DNA of 64,000 bases from Kocuria marina (GTDB lineage: Bacteria; Actinomycetota; Actinomycetes; Actinomycetales; Micrococcaceae): contig BMZV01000003.1 in assembly GCA_014652975.1 (NCBI GenBank), positions 248,001-312,000 on the forward strand, given 5' to 3'. A model generated the notes under the pieces. That model was not told the origin of the DNA, did no database searches, and saw nothing but the letters and a program-made list of their open reading frames with translations. Of the stretch, positions 55,369 through 64,000 are shown piece after piece. A program made the translations under genes and the position numbers. Each line of letters opens with the position of its first letter. The stretch's first letter is position 1.

Positions 55369-58300
55369 GTGAACGTTCTTCCCACCGCCCCGTTCACCGC
55401 TTCCATGCCGCGCATCACCGACGGCCAGTCGCCGCCGGAACCCGTGGACGTGGTGCGCACCCCGTACGCCGCCGTGATCTTCGACATGGACGGTGTGGTG
55501 ACCGACACCGCCGGGGTGCACGCCCGCGCGTGGCAGAAGCTCTTCGACCGGTTGCTGACCGATCCCCGCCTCGAGCCCGTAGCTCCGGCCACCGAGGTGG
55601 ACCGGCGCCCGTTCGACATGGGCGGTGACTACCGCACGTACGTGGACGGACGACGTCGCGAGGACGGCGTCCGCGCGTTGCTCGCCGCCCGCGGGACCAT
55701 GCTCCCCGAGGCCCAGAGCCACGAGGACCCGCAGCCGGGTGACTGGACCGTGCAGGGCCAGGCCGCCGCGAAGGACGGCTTCTTCCACGAGGAGCTGCGC
55801 GAGCACGGTGTGCGCGTGTTCACGGGCACCGTGGCCCTGATCGAGCGGCTGCGCGAGGGCGGTGTGCCCGTGGGGCTGGTGACCGCGAGCCGCAACAGCG
55901 CCGTGGTCCTCGAGGCCGCCGGGTTGCAGCACTTGTTCGACCGCATCGTGGACGGCAATTGGGCCGCCTCGCACGACCTGCCGGGCAAGCCCGCCCCGGA
56001 CACCTTCCTCGAGTGCGCACGCCTGCTGGGCGTGGCCCCCGGCGAGAGCGTCGTCGTGGAGGACGCCGTGGCCGGCGTCCAGGCCGGTGCCGCCGGCGAC
56101 TTCGGCCTGGTCGTGGGGATCAACCGGGACGGTGCCCGGGAACGGCTCTACCGCGCGGGCGCCCACGTGGTGCTCAACGACGTCGCCGAGCTGGACCTGG
56201 GCGCGCGCCGGGACGACCCGTGGGCGCTCGTGTTCGACGGTTTCGACCCCGCCACCGAGCCCCGCCGCGAGGCCCTGCTGACCCTGGCCAACGGCTACAT
56301 GGGCGTGCGCGGCGCGGCCTGTGAGTTCGCCGCGAACACCGTCCACTACCCCGGAACCTACCTGGCTGGCGTGTTCAACCGGGTGCTCAGCCACATCAAC
56401 GGCCGGGACGTGGAGCACGAGTCCATGGTCAACGTGCCCAACTGGCTGCACCTGGACCTGCGTTTCGCGGAGGGCCAGTGGTGGTCCGAGGGCGGAATGA
56501 AGCCCTCCGAGGAACGCGTGGAACTGGACCTGCGCCGCGGTCTGCTGACCCGCACGCTCGTGCTCACGGAAGCGGACGAGGACCCCGGCGCGGACCAACC
56601 CCCGCGCAGCCTGGAGATCACCCAGCGCCGCCTGGTGTCCCTGCGCTACCGCCACCTGGGCGCCCAGGAGACCCGGATCGTCTCGCGTGGATTCAGCGGG
56701 CGGTTGCACGTGCGCACCGGTGTGGACCCCGCCGTGACCAACAGCGGCGTGGCCGAGTACCGGGAACTCAACGCCCACCACCTCGCGCTACTCGAGTCCA
56801 CGACCCTGCCGGACGAGCACGAGACCCTGCTGTCCCTCGTGCGCACCTCCCAGTCCAAAATCGAGATCGCGATGGCCCAGCGCACGCGCATCGAGTCCGA
56901 AACCCCCGTGCGCGAGCGCCGCGAGGTGCGCCCCGGCGGGATCGAGTTCCGCCGCTACACGGTGCAGATCGACCCGCACAACCCCGTGCTCGTGGACAGC
57001 ACGACCGCGGTGGTCACGAGCCGCGACGCCGCGATCGGTTCCCCCCGCGAGGGAGCGCTCGCCGAGCTGAACCGCACGCCGTTCGGGGTGCGCAAGCTGC
57101 TGGCCTCTCACGAGATCGAGTGGGCCCGGTTGTGGGACCGCTACGAGGTCACCCTGGAGGCCGCGGAGGACACCCCCGAGCACGTGGCCACCCAGCTCGC
57201 AGTGCGCACCCACCTGTTCCACGCGGCCCAGACCCTGGCCCCCCACCTGTCCCTGCGGGACGCAGGCATCCCCGCCCGCGGTCTGCACGGTGAGGGCTAC
57301 CGCGGCCACATCTTCTGGGACGAGCTGTTCATCCTGCCCGTGATCAACATGCGTCAGCCGCACGTGACCCGGTCCCTGCTCTCCTACCGGTGGCGGCGCC
57401 TGGCTATGGCCCAACAGCATGCCCGGGACTTCGGTCTCTACGGCGCGGCCTTCCCATGGCAGTCCGGTTCCGACGGGCGCGAGGAGACCCCGCCCGAGCT
57501 GTACAACCACCACTCCCGGCGCTGGCTGCCGGACAACTCGTGGCGCCAGTTCCACGTGGGCCTGGCGATCGCGTACAACGCGTGGGTGTACTACGAGTCC
57601 ACCGGGGACATCGACTGGCTCTCCGGCCACGGGACCGAGCTGATCGTGGGAATCACCCGCCTGTTCGCGTCCCTCGCGGAGTACGACTCGCACGACGGCA
57701 AGTACCACATCTCCGGTGTCATGGGCCCCGACGAGTACCACGACGGCCCCGCGGGCCAGCACGGTGGCGGGCTCAAGGACAACGCCTACACCAACGTGCT
57801 CACGTCCTGGCTGTTCCGTCACTCGGCCCACATCTTCCACGACATGGTCGAGCACCAGCGCGAGGACCTGGAGTCCCGCTTCGAGATCTCCCCGCAGGAG
57901 GTCCAGAAGTGGCTCAAGATGGCCGAGAACATGTACGTCCCGTTCAACGCGGACGGCACGATCGCGCAGTTCGAGGGCTACGACGAACTCGCCGAACTGG
58001 ACTGGGACTTCTACCGCACCAAGTACCGCAACATCGGCCGCCTGGACCTGTTGCTCGAGAACGAGGGCGACCTGACCAACAACTACAAGCTCTCCAAGCA
58101 GGCGGACACGATCATGCTCGTGTACCTGCTGGGCCCCGAGGGTTTGATCGAGGAACTCGCGCGCATGGGCTACACCACGGACCTGGACGCCATCCAGCGC
58201 ACCGTGGACCACTACATCGCGCGCTCCTCCAACGGTTCGTCCCTGTCCCGCGTGGTCAATGCCGCGGTGCTCGCGTGGCTCGACCCGGACCGCTCGTGGG

Positions 58301-58725
58301 GTTCGTTCCAGGACGCGCTCATGATCGACATGGACGACACCCAGGGCGGCACAACGGGTGAGGGCATCCACCTGGGTGCCATGGCCGGTTCGGTGGACGT
58401 GATCACCCGCGCGTACGCCGGGCTGCGCGTGCGGGGCCAGTGGCTTGAGTTCCAGCCCGCCCTGCCCCGCGAGTTGGACGCCGTGGACTTCACGGTCCTG
58501 TACTGCGGTCAGGTCATCGAGGTCTCGCTGGACCACGACATCCTGGAGCTCGAGGCGAGCTCGGTCAAGGCGGATCCGGTCACGGTGCACGTCAACGGCG
58601 CCGAGTACGTGCTCAAGGGCGGGCAGAAGATCGCGGTGTCACTGCGCCACCGCGAGTCCCGGCGTCCCGAGAAGGCCATGGCCGCCCTGCGGCGCCGGTT
58701 CATCTCCGACGCCGGCGAAGGCTGA
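55369..58725 (+). CDS. HAD beta-phosphoglucomutase-like domain fused to GH65 disaccharide phosphorylase
   Basis: A 1118-residue fusion. Residues about 28-275 form a HAD phosphatase/mutase domain: VIFDMDGVVTDTAGVHARAW (nucleophile Asp and acid Asp), VGLVTASRNSAVVLEAAGL, GKPAPDTFLE and VVVEDAVAGVQAG. Residues about 285-1080 form a glycoside hydrolase family 65 protein with catalytic Glu in ISGVMGPDEYHDG and family stretches GYMGVRGAACEFAANTVHYP, FWDELFILPVINM and FQDALMIDMDDTQGGTTGEG. GH65 enzymes phosphorolyse trehalose, maltose, kojibiose or nigerose to beta-glucose-1-phosphate, which the HAD domain can turn into glucose-6-phosphate. The fusion thus holds two successive steps. GTG 55369 has TAGGAGAT upstream. 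Which disaccharide is used is not evident. Confidence 0.9.
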   Translation: MNVLPTAPFTASMPRITDGQSPPEPVDVVRTPYAAVIFDMDGVVTDTAGVHARAWQKLFDRLLTDPRLEPVAPATEVDRRPFDMGGDYRTYVDGRRREDGVRALLAARGTMLPEAQSHEDPQPGDWTVQGQAAAKDGFFHEELREHGVRVFTGTVALIERLREGGVPVGLVTASRNSAVVLEAAGLQHLFDRIVDGNWAASHDLPGKPAPDTFLECARLLGVAPGESVVVEDAVAGVQAGAAGDFGLVVGINRDGARERLYRAGAHVVLNDVAELDLGARRDDPWALVFDGFDPATEPRREALLTLANGYMGVRGAACEFAANTVHYPGTYLAGVFNRVLSHINGRDVEHESMVNVPNWLHLDLRFAEGQWWSEGGMKPSEERVELDLRRGLLTRTLVLTEADEDPGADQPPRSLEITQRRLVSLRYRHLGAQETRIVSRGFSGRLHVRTGVDPAVTNSGVAEYRELNAHHLALLESTTLPDEHETLLSLVRTSQSKIEIAMAQRTRIESETPVRERREVRPGGIEFRRYTVQIDPHNPVLVDSTTAVVTSRDAAIGSPREGALAELNRTPFGVRKLLASHEIEWARLWDRYEVTLEAAEDTPEHVATQLAVRTHLFHAAQTLAPHLSLRDAGIPARGLHGEGYRGHIFWDELFILPVINMRQPHVTRSLLSYRWRRLAMAQQHARDFGLYGAAFPWQSGSDGREETPPELYNHHSRRWLPDNSWRQFHVGLAIAYNAWVYYESTGDIDWLSGHGTELIVGITRLFASLAEYDSHDGKYHISGVMGPDEYHDGPAGQHGGGLKDNAYTNVLTSWLFRHSAHIFHDMVEHQREDLESRFEISPQEVQKWLKMAENMYVPFNADGTIAQFEGYDELAELDWDFYRTKYRNIGRLDLLLENEGDLTNNYKLSKQADTIMLVYLLGPEGLIEELARMGYTTDLDAIQRTVDHYIARSSNGSSLSRVVNAAVLAWLDPDRSWGSFQDALMIDMDDTQGGTTGEGIHLGAMAGSVDVITRAYAGLRVRGQWLEFQPALPRELDAVDFTVLYCGQVIEVSLDHDILELEASSVKADPVTVHVNGAEYVLKGGQKIAVSLRHRESRRPEKAMAALRRRFISDAGEG

Positions 58726-58880
58726 GCCCCGCCCCGAACCGTGGCCGTACGACAACGCCGCGCGGCTCGGGTGCGCCTGCTCACCGGGCGCACACCGGGC
58801 CGAGCCCCGGCCACGCGCCGGGCGAGTGGCGGCTACCGGCGGCGTCGTGACGAGCGCGAGCGCGCACTATGCTATGGCTC

Positions 58881-59441
58881 ATGACACAGTTCTCCGAGCC
58901 CACGGGCGCCGACGCCGCCCGCGAACCCCTGATCCTGCCCTACGGTCAGCACCGGCCCTCCGTGGCCCGCTCCGCTTTCGTGGCACCCAACGCCACGATC
59001 GTGGGTGACGTGGTGGTGGGTGCCGGGGCGGGCATCTTCTACGGCGCCGTGGTGCGCGGTGACCGCTCCCCCCTGCGGATCGGGACGAACTCCAACCTGC
59101 AGGACAACGTCACGGTGCACTCGGACCCGGACCACCCCACGACCATCGGCGAGCGCGTGAGCGTGGGCCACAACGCGGTGATCCACGGGTGCGTCCTGGA
59201 GGACGACGTCCTCGTGGGGATGAACGCCACCGTGCTCAACGGCGCCGTGGTGGGCCGAGGGAGCCTGATCGCCGCCGGGACCGTGGTACTCGAGGGCGAA
59301 CGCATCCCGCCCGGTTCCCTCGTGGCCGGGGTCCCGGGCAAGGTCCGGCGGGAGCTGTCCGTGGACGAGCAGCATGCCGTGAGTCGCAACGCCCAGAACT
59401 ACATCGAGCTCTCCCGGGAACACCGCGCCATGTTCTCCTGA
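58881..59441 (+). CDS. Gamma-carbonic anhydrase-like hexapeptide-repeat protein
   Basis: A 186-residue left-handed beta-helix protein (YrdA/PaaY-like, gamma-CA family), cytoplasmic. Hexapeptide repeats run from FVAPNATIVGDVVVGAGAGI to LVGMNATVLNGAVVGRGSLI. Zinc histidines lie in NVTVHSDPDHPTTIGERV and VSVGHNAVIHGCVLEDD. Activity may be carbonic anhydrase or hydrolase, or it may be inactive. ATG 58881 is preferred to ATG 58869: TATGCT at 58868-58873 ends 7 bp before it, there is no ribosome site, and the family's start length fits. Confidence 0.85.
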   Translation: MTQFSEPTGADAAREPLILPYGQHRPSVARSAFVAPNATIVGDVVVGAGAGIFYGAVVRGDRSPLRIGTNSNLQDNVTVHSDPDHPTTIGERVSVGHNAVIHGCVLEDDVLVGMNATVLNGAVVGRGSLIAAGTVVLEGERIPPGSLVAGVPGKVRRELSVDEQHAVSRNAQNYIELSREHRAMFS

Positions 59442-59464
59442 GCCCGCCTGGACAACCGCAACAC

Positions 59465-59508
59465 ACGACGACGCGCGGCCCCGGAAGCCCGGGACCGCGC
59501 GTCGTCGT
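59465..59508. terminator. 14-bp GACGACGC-family inverted repeat between convergent genes
   Basis: ACGACGACGCGCGG (59465-59478) and CCGCGCGTCGTCGT (59495-59508) form a perfect 14-bp stem with a 16-base loop that itself holds CCGG...CCGG. It is 24 bp after the gamma-CA stop and before the purH stop at 59588. Confidence 0.65.
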
Positions 59509-59587
59509 ACGCCGGGTGAAAACGCGGTAGCCCGGCGGGAGCGGCTCAGTGAGTGTCGCCCAGTGGATGCGGCTCGGTGGATGCCGC

Positions 59588-61198
59588 TCAGTGGAAGAAG
59601 TGCCGCGCCCCCGTGAGGTACATGGTCACGCCCGCGGCCTGGGCCGCCTCGATGACCTCCTCGTCACGGATGGAACCGCCCGGCTGCACCACGGCGCGCA
59701 CGCCCGCGTCCAGGAGCACCTGCAACCCGTCCGCGAACGGGAAGAACGCGTCCGACGCCGCGACCGCACCGCGGGCACGTTCGGCGTGATCCTCGGCGAG
59801 CGTGTTCGCCCGCTCCACGGACAGGCGGCACGAGTCCACGCGGTTGACCTGGCCCATGCCGATGCCCACCGAGGCACCGTCGTTCGCGAGCAGGATCGCG
59901 TTGGACTTCACGGCTCGCAGGGAACGCCATGCGAACTCGAGGTCCGCCAGGGTCTTCTCGTCCGCGGCGTCACCCGAGACCAGGGTCCAGTCGGCAGGGT
60001 CGTCGCCCTCGGCGTCGAGGCGGTCGGCCTGCTGGAACAGTGCGCCGCCGGAGATCCCGCGGTACTCCAAGGGATCGCGGCCGAAGCCCTCGGGCAGCGC
60101 GAGCAGGCGGATGTTCTTCTTGGCCCCGAGGATCTCGAGCGCCTCCGGCTCGAACTCGGGGGCCACGACCACCTCGGTGAAGATGGGCTTGAGGTTGCGG
60201 GCCATGTCCGCCGTGACCGTGCGGTTGGCCGCCACGACACCGCCGTACGCGGAGAGCGGGTCGCACGCGTGGGCCTTGAGATGGGCGTCCGCAATGGGGT
60301 CCTGCGCGCCGGGGGTGGCCACGGCCACGCCGCACGGGTTGTTGTGCTTGACCACGGCCACGGCGGGCTCGTCGTAGTCGAATGCGGCGCGGACGGCGGC
60401 GTCCGCATCCACGTAGTTGTTGTAGGACATCGCCTTGCCGTGCAACTGCTCGGCCTGCGCGATCCCGGGCGCCGCGGCGTCGTTCGTGTAGAGCGCGGCC
60501 TTCTGGTGCGGGTTCTCGCCGTAGCGCAGGGACTCCGCGCGCTGCAGCGCGAGACCCGCGTACGGGGGCCAGAAGTTCGCCTCGGGGTCGTGGTCGAACT
60601 GCTGGGCGGTCCACGTGGCCACGGCGGTGTCGTAGGCCGCGGTGTGGGCGAACGCCGCCGCCGCGAGCTTCTGCCGGGCCGCGAGGTCGTAACCGCCCTC
60701 CTGGGCCGCGCGCACCACGTCCGGGTAACCGGCGGGATCCACGACCACGGAGACCGCGGCGTGGTTCTTGGCGGCCGCGCGCACCATGGACGGACCACCG
60801 ATGTCGATCTGCTCCACCACGGCGTCCTGCTCCGCACCCGAGCGCACGGTGTCCTGGAACGGGTAGAGGTTCACGATCACCAGGTCGAACGGCTCGATCT
60901 CGAGCTCGGTGAGCTGATCCATGTGTTCCGGCTTGCGCCGGTCCGCGAGGATTCCCGAGTGCACGCGCGGGTGCAGGGTCTTGACCCGCCCGTCCAGGCA
61001 CTCCTGGAACCCGGTGACCTCGGAGACCTCGGTCACGGGGACCCCCGCGCCGCGGATGGTCCCGGCGGTGGAACCGGTCGAGACGATGCTCACGCCGGCG
61101 TCGTGGAGCCCTCGCGCGAGCTCCTCCAGACCGGTCTTGTCGTACACGGAGATCAGTGCGCGCTTGAGCGGCACACGGTTCAGGTCGGCAGTGTTCAC
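59588..61198 (-). CDS. purH: Bifunctional AICAR transformylase/IMP cyclohydrolase
   Basis: A 536-residue enzyme for the last two steps of IMP synthesis. The N-terminal IMP cyclohydrolase (about 1-200) has [36 protein letters not shown] and [20 protein letters not shown]. The AICAR transformylase (about 200-536) has [56 protein letters not shown] and [15 protein letters not shown]. It uses 10-formyl-tetrahydrofolate, which folD produces. ATG/GTG at 61198, 57 bp downstream of purN, same strand. Confidence 0.96.
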   Translation of the reverse strand: MNTADLNRVPLKRALISVYDKTGLEELARGLHDAGVSIVSTGSTAGTIRGAGVPVTEVSEVTGFQECLDGRVKTLHPRVHSGILADRRKPEHMDQLTELEIEPFDLVIVNLYPFQDTVRSGAEQDAVVEQIDIGGPSMVRAAAKNHAAVSVVVDPAGYPDVVRAAQEGGYDLAARQKLAAAAFAHTAAYDTAVATWTAQQFDHDPEANFWPPYAGLALQRAESLRYGENPHQKAALYTNDAAAPGIAQAEQLHGKAMSYNNYVDADAAVRAAFDYDEPAVAVVKHNNPCGVAVATPGAQDPIADAHLKAHACDPLSAYGGVVAANRTVTADMARNLKPIFTEVVVAPEFEPEALEILGAKKNIRLLALPEGFGRDPLEYRGISGGALFQQADRLDAEGDDPADWTLVSGDAADEKTLADLEFAWRSLRAVKSNAILLANDGASVGIGMGQVNRVDSCRLSVERANTLAEDHAERARGAVAASDAFFPFADGLQVLLDAGVRAVVQPGGSIRDEEVIEAAQAAGVTMYLTGARHFFH

Positions 61199-61255
61199 GA
61201 GCTCTCCAGTGGGGACGAGGGTACGGACGGTAGGCGGGCCGGAGCCCGGTTCAGT

Positions 61256-61849
61256 CTACGACCGGGGCAGATCGGGGTCGGTGCTCGTGACGTCCCAGCT
61301 CAGTTTCGCCAGCGCGTTGACGAGCAGGGTGCGCTCGGCGGATTTGATCCGCTCGTGCAGCACGGATTCGGTATCGTCCTCGGCCACGGGGACCGCGACC
61401 TGGGCCAGGATGGGTCCGGCGTCCACGTCCGCGACAACCTCGTGCACCGTGGCGCCCGTGACCTTCACGCCGTAGGCCAGGGCGTCCCGCACGGCATGGG
61501 CACCGGGGAAGGACGGCAACAAGGACGGGTGCGTGTTGATGATCCGGCTCGGGAACACGGACACGAACTCCGCGTCCACGATCCGCATGAACCCGGCGAA
61601 CACCACGCGGTCGGGGTGGTAGGACGCCACGCGTCGTTGCAGCGCACGGTTCCACTGCTCCCGGTCCGGGTACTCGGACAGCGGCACCACGAAGGTGTCG
61701 ATGCCCGCGGCGCGCGCCCGGTCCAGACCGGCGCACTCCAGGTCCGCACCCACGGCGGCGATATCCACCTCCACGTCCCCCTGGTGCAGGGCGTCGATCA
61801 TCGCCTGCAAATTCGTACCGGAGCCCGAGACCAGAACCACTAAACGCAT
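61256..61849 (-). CDS. purN: Phosphoribosylglycinamide formyltransferase
   Basis: A 197-residue enzyme transferring formyl from 10-formyl-tetrahydrofolate to GAR in purine synthesis. Motifs are LVVLVSGSGTNLQAMIDALH, the catalytic NTHPSLLPSFPGAHAVRDAL (Asn, His) and GATVHEVVADVDAGPILAQ with the catalytic Asp. ATG 61849 has no ribosome site. TAGAGT (61861-61856) ends 6 bp before it, giving a leaderless-type start. Together with purH and the upstream DUF6350 gene it keeps the standard actinobacterial order, interrupted by one divergent gene. Confidence 0.94.
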   Translation of the reverse strand: MRLVVLVSGSGTNLQAMIDALHQGDVEVDIAAVGADLECAGLDRARAAGIDTFVVPLSEYPDREQWNRALQRRVASYHPDRVVFAGFMRIVDAEFVSVFPSRIINTHPSLLPSFPGAHAVRDALAYGVKVTGATVHEVVADVDAGPILAQVAVPVAEDDTESVLHERIKSAERTLLVNALAKLSWDVTSTDPDLPRS

Positions 61850-61945
61850 GGGCCCACTCTATCCAGCGAGGCTGCCTCGATGGCGCCGCGGCGGTGCCGC
61901 ACCCGCGGCGCTGCTCGGTCCGTCGGCTCGCCTACAGTGGTGGGT

Positions 61946-62665
61946 ATGCACGATTCCCGCCACCGGTGCACGCCGCCCCACGCCACGCACTCGATGGATT
62001 CGACCTCCGGCGGCTCCCCCTCCGGGGGTTCCCACTCAGGGGGACCGCACTCCGGCGGCCCGCAGCACCGTGGCCCGCACGCCGGCGACCCGCGCGGTGA
62101 GAAGCCCTCACCTCGCGGCCCCCAGTCCGGGGACCCCTCCGACGGCGACGGCGCTCGGCTCCGGTTCGCCGCGGTGGCCGCGGCCCTCGCGGTGCTCGCC
62201 TCCGCACTCGTGGTGGGTGACGTGTGGTCCACCGTAGCGGGGCTCGTACTCGCCATCGCCGGGATCGTGCTGGGCATCATCGCGCTCGCGCGCTCCCGCG
62301 GTTCGTCCTCACGGGTCCTGATCACGGTGCTCGCGGTGTTGGCCATCGTGTGGGGTGTGATCAATGCACTGGGCGGTGGCACCCGATTGCTCGTGTGGCC
62401 GGCCACCCAGGTCTACCAGGAATGCACCGAGCGAGCCCTCACGCTGTCCTCGACCAGCCGGTGCGAGCAACAGCTCAACGACAACGTGTGGAAGCACTTC
62501 TCCGGTGCGCCCCTCGAGACGGGTGCGCCGCAGGACGATCCGACGGCCACCGCCACGCCTGAGGCCTCCCTTGTCACGCCCACGCCGAGCGCCTCGAACC
62601 CTGCCCCTTCGGGGAGTGCTACACCGGGAGCGACCTCGCCGACCTCCGCCGGTCCCGGGTCCTGA
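61946..62665 (+). CDS. Gly/Pro/Ser-rich membrane protein, function unknown
   Basis: A 239-residue protein. The N-terminal 70 residues contain near-repeats of SGG/HSGGP (STSGGSPSGGSHSGGPHSGG) and many prolines. Three helices follow (FAAVAAALAVLASALVV, VAGLVLAIAGIVLGIIALAR, LITVLAVLAIVWGVINAL), then a soluble domain with Cys residues (YQECTERAL, SRCEQQL) and a Thr/Pro/Ser-rich tail. It resembles DUF4190-type proteins. ATG 61946 has no ribosome site and TACAGT (61933-61938) ends 7 bp upstream. It is divergent from purN, whose own -10 is about 70 bp away. Confidence 0.7.
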   Translation: MHDSRHRCTPPHATHSMDSTSGGSPSGGSHSGGPHSGGPQHRGPHAGDPRGEKPSPRGPQSGDPSDGDGARLRFAAVAAALAVLASALVVGDVWSTVAGLVLAIAGIVLGIIALARSRGSSSRVLITVLAVLAIVWGVINALGGGTRLLVWPATQVYQECTERALTLSSTSRCEQQLNDNVWKHFSGAPLETGAPQDDPTATATPEASLVTPTPSASNPAPSGSATPGATSPTSAGPGS

Positions 62666-62775
62666 GACGCCCGTTCCCAGCGAGTCCATTGCTATCGAGA
62701 GCGGTTCGTCATCGGCCCAGTCCCACGTCCTGGGACGCCCGAGCCCGTCGGCGCCAGGATCGGTTCATCGTCGTC

Positions 62776-63999
62776 TCAGTCCCGCTCGTCGTCGAGGGCG
62801 GCCAGCCGCGCGGCCTTGCGCTTCTCGGACCTGCGCTGCGCACGACGACGCTTGGTCTCCTCACGGCGGGACAGTCCCGGTTCGTCTGCCGATCGTCCCA
62901 CGGCCGTGGACCCGCCGCGGGGCTGGGACTCCCGCTCGGGCTCGGCGGCAGCGCGCGACGCGCGGCCCCGGAACAGACCCCGGACACCCCGAGCCGTGAC
63001 CTCGCCGTCCGGGACGGCCGCCCCGGATCCAGGACGGCCACCGGGTGCCGTGCGAGCATCCTGCCCGGCGCCGGGGCCGGAAGCCGAGCGGGAACCGTGC
63101 GCGGCGCCAGCGGCGGGCAGGGCGTCGTGGTGGGCCACAGCGGCGTCGTCCTCCGGGGCCGGGGAATCCGACTCGGGGAGCTCGTCCGCCTCGGCGCGGG
63201 AGCGGGAACGGTAGCCCTCGCGTTCGAGCCAGGGCCCGGCCAGGCACCCCACGGTGGCGCCCACCGCAAGTTCGGCACCGAGCCACAGGAACACGTGCCA
63301 CGCGTGCGGGCCGATGTCCGTGAGCCTGCCGATGCCCAGCGAACCGCTGGAGAGCCACGCGAGCGCGGTCACGAGGCCCGCCCCCACCGCGGCCATGAAC
63401 ACCGCCGTGAGCACGGTGGAGAGCACGAACGTGATCCAGCGCAGAGGCAGGCGGATGGCCATCCAGTCGTCCAGGTGGTTCTCACCCTCGCGGCAGAACC
63501 ACCACCCCGCGAGCAGACCCGCGAGCACGGGCAACCCCAGGACCGCAGGGGCGTACAGCCACGGGTCACCGGTGGGCAGCGCGGCGAGCGCCGGGAACTG
63601 CGGCAGCGGTCCCAGCGTGCTCTGGAACGGCGACACCAGGGTCCCGGTGCCCAGCGAGAAGCCGGCACCGGTGGCCCACGTGAGCGCCCACACGACCATG
63701 TTGGGCAGGTACCCGAACTGCAGTGCCGTCAGGGCGGTGTCCCCCGCAGCGCCGGTACCGAGGTCCTGGTAGACCGTGATCACGCGGTCCCAGTTCCACG
63801 CGAGCGCCACCACGAACAACAGGGCACCGGCCGCCACAGCGGTGACCGCGGCGAGGAAACCGGCGCGGATCACGGCCCACATGTAGGAACCGGCCCAGCG
63901 TGAGTGCTGGCTCGTGCGCTGCAACCAGGACGCGACGTCGGCCCCGAGCACCGCGGCGAGCGAGCGCGAAGCGCTCCACCCGCCCACGAGGGTGCCCAA
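62776..63999 (-). CDS. DUF6350 family membrane protein (5'-partial)
   Basis: At least 407 residues, cut by the window's right edge, so the N-terminus is missing. About eight helices are visible (AGFLAAVTAVAAGALLFVVA, GLPVLAGLLAGWWF, WITFVLSTVLTAVFMAAVGA), with TALTALQFGYLPNMVVWALT and GAGFSLGTGTLVSP as the family-like core. This is the DUF6350 protein that lies upstream of purN/purH in actinobacteria. The last 150 residues are disordered, acidic then Arg/Glu-rich (KRRRAQRRSEKRKAARLAAL). Function unknown, with cell-division or envelope roles proposed for relatives. Confidence 0.82.
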   Translation of the reverse strand: MGTLVGGWSASRSLAAVLGADVASWLQRTSQHSRWAGSYMWAVIRAGFLAAVTAVAAGALLFVVALAWNWDRVITVYQDLGTGAAGDTALTALQFGYLPNMVVWALTWATGAGFSLGTGTLVSPFQSTLGPLPQFPALAALPTGDPWLYAPAVLGLPVLAGLLAGWWFCREGENHLDDWMAIRLPLRWITFVLSTVLTAVFMAAVGAGLVTALAWLSSGSLGIGRLTDIGPHAWHVFLWLGAELAVGATVGCLAGPWLEREGYRSRSRAEADELPESDSPAPEDDAAVAHHDALPAAGAAHGSRSASGPGAGQDARTAPGGRPGSGAAVPDGEVTARGVRGLFRGRASRAAAEPERESQPRGGSTAVGRSADEPGLSRREETKRRRAQRRSEKRKAARLAALDDERD

Positions 64000-64000
64000 C

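Noticed and set aside
59549..61843. A 764-codon open frame opposite purH and purN
   Set aside because: Antisense shadow of two essential purine genes with clear motifs, and its residues mirror GC-rich codons only.

Overview
The window is high-GC actinobacterial chromosome. Most of it is about 70% GC, starts are often GTG, and a mycothiol S-conjugate amidase gene (mca) is present. Gene content and order (sdhCDAB, a BMP-type nucleoside ABC transporter with cdd and add, eno/FtsB-like/DUF501, DUF6350/purN/purH) suggest Micrococcaceae, most likely Kocuria or a close relative. The genus is an inference from content, not a database match.

Left end, 1 to about 5770, is accessory and decayed. It holds a lower-GC sugar/organic-acid transporter (cut by the window edge) and a zinc alcohol/polyol dehydrogenase. 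Next come unidentified gene fragments, then an IS982-type element (3602-4609) with perfect 16-bp ends but a frameshift and a stop in its transposase. Last is a xylulokinase (xylB) remnant split by a 5'-truncated IS3-type element whose right end is at 5445.

From 5884 to about 25220 is housekeeping sequence: Nudix hydrolase, prepilin peptidase-like protein, PIN-PhoH ATPase, short-chain cis-prenyltransferase, HlyIII family protein, YyaL-type thioredoxin-domain protein, mca with a coupled small membrane gene, greA with a structured leader, ilvA, AI-2E family transporter, nitroreductase, Bax inhibitor-1 family protein, a tRNA with anticodon UAA, type II NADH dehydrogenase, mycosin-like protease and Ppx/GppA phosphatase. 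From 25357 to 28295 lies a wrecked Mrp/Mnh cation/proton antiporter operon: subunits F and G are intact, and the other recognisable subunits are frameshifted, fused or internally deleted.

From 28428 to 43480: DUF501, FtsB/DivIC-like, enolase, MazG, adenosine deaminase, a large acidic hypothetical protein, cytidine deaminase, two permeases, a double ATPase and a BMP lipoprotein (nucleoside uptake feeding deaminases), an M20 amidohydrolase and mannose-1-phosphate guanylyltransferase. sdhCDAB follows (44020-47527). Then YihY/BrkB, a 2'-5' RNA ligase-like protein, trpS, exodeoxyribonuclease III, a broken DHA2 MFS gene, folD-glyA (one-carbon metabolism), a HAD-GH65 phosphorylase fusion, a gamma-carbonic anhydrase-like protein, purH and purN (which use the formyl-folate that folD/glyA help supply), a Pro/Gly-rich membrane protein, and a DUF6350 gene cut by the right edge.

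The features most worth a second look are non-coding. They are a recurring intergenic inverted repeat built on GACGACGC, tandem hairpins in the greA leader, an 11-bp-periodic 9-mer array before sdhCDAB, alternating GTGACCCG sites before the nucleoside transporter operon, a UAA-anticodon tRNA with a short variable loop, and a set of leaderless-type starts. I see no CRISPR array, phage or recognisable defence system.
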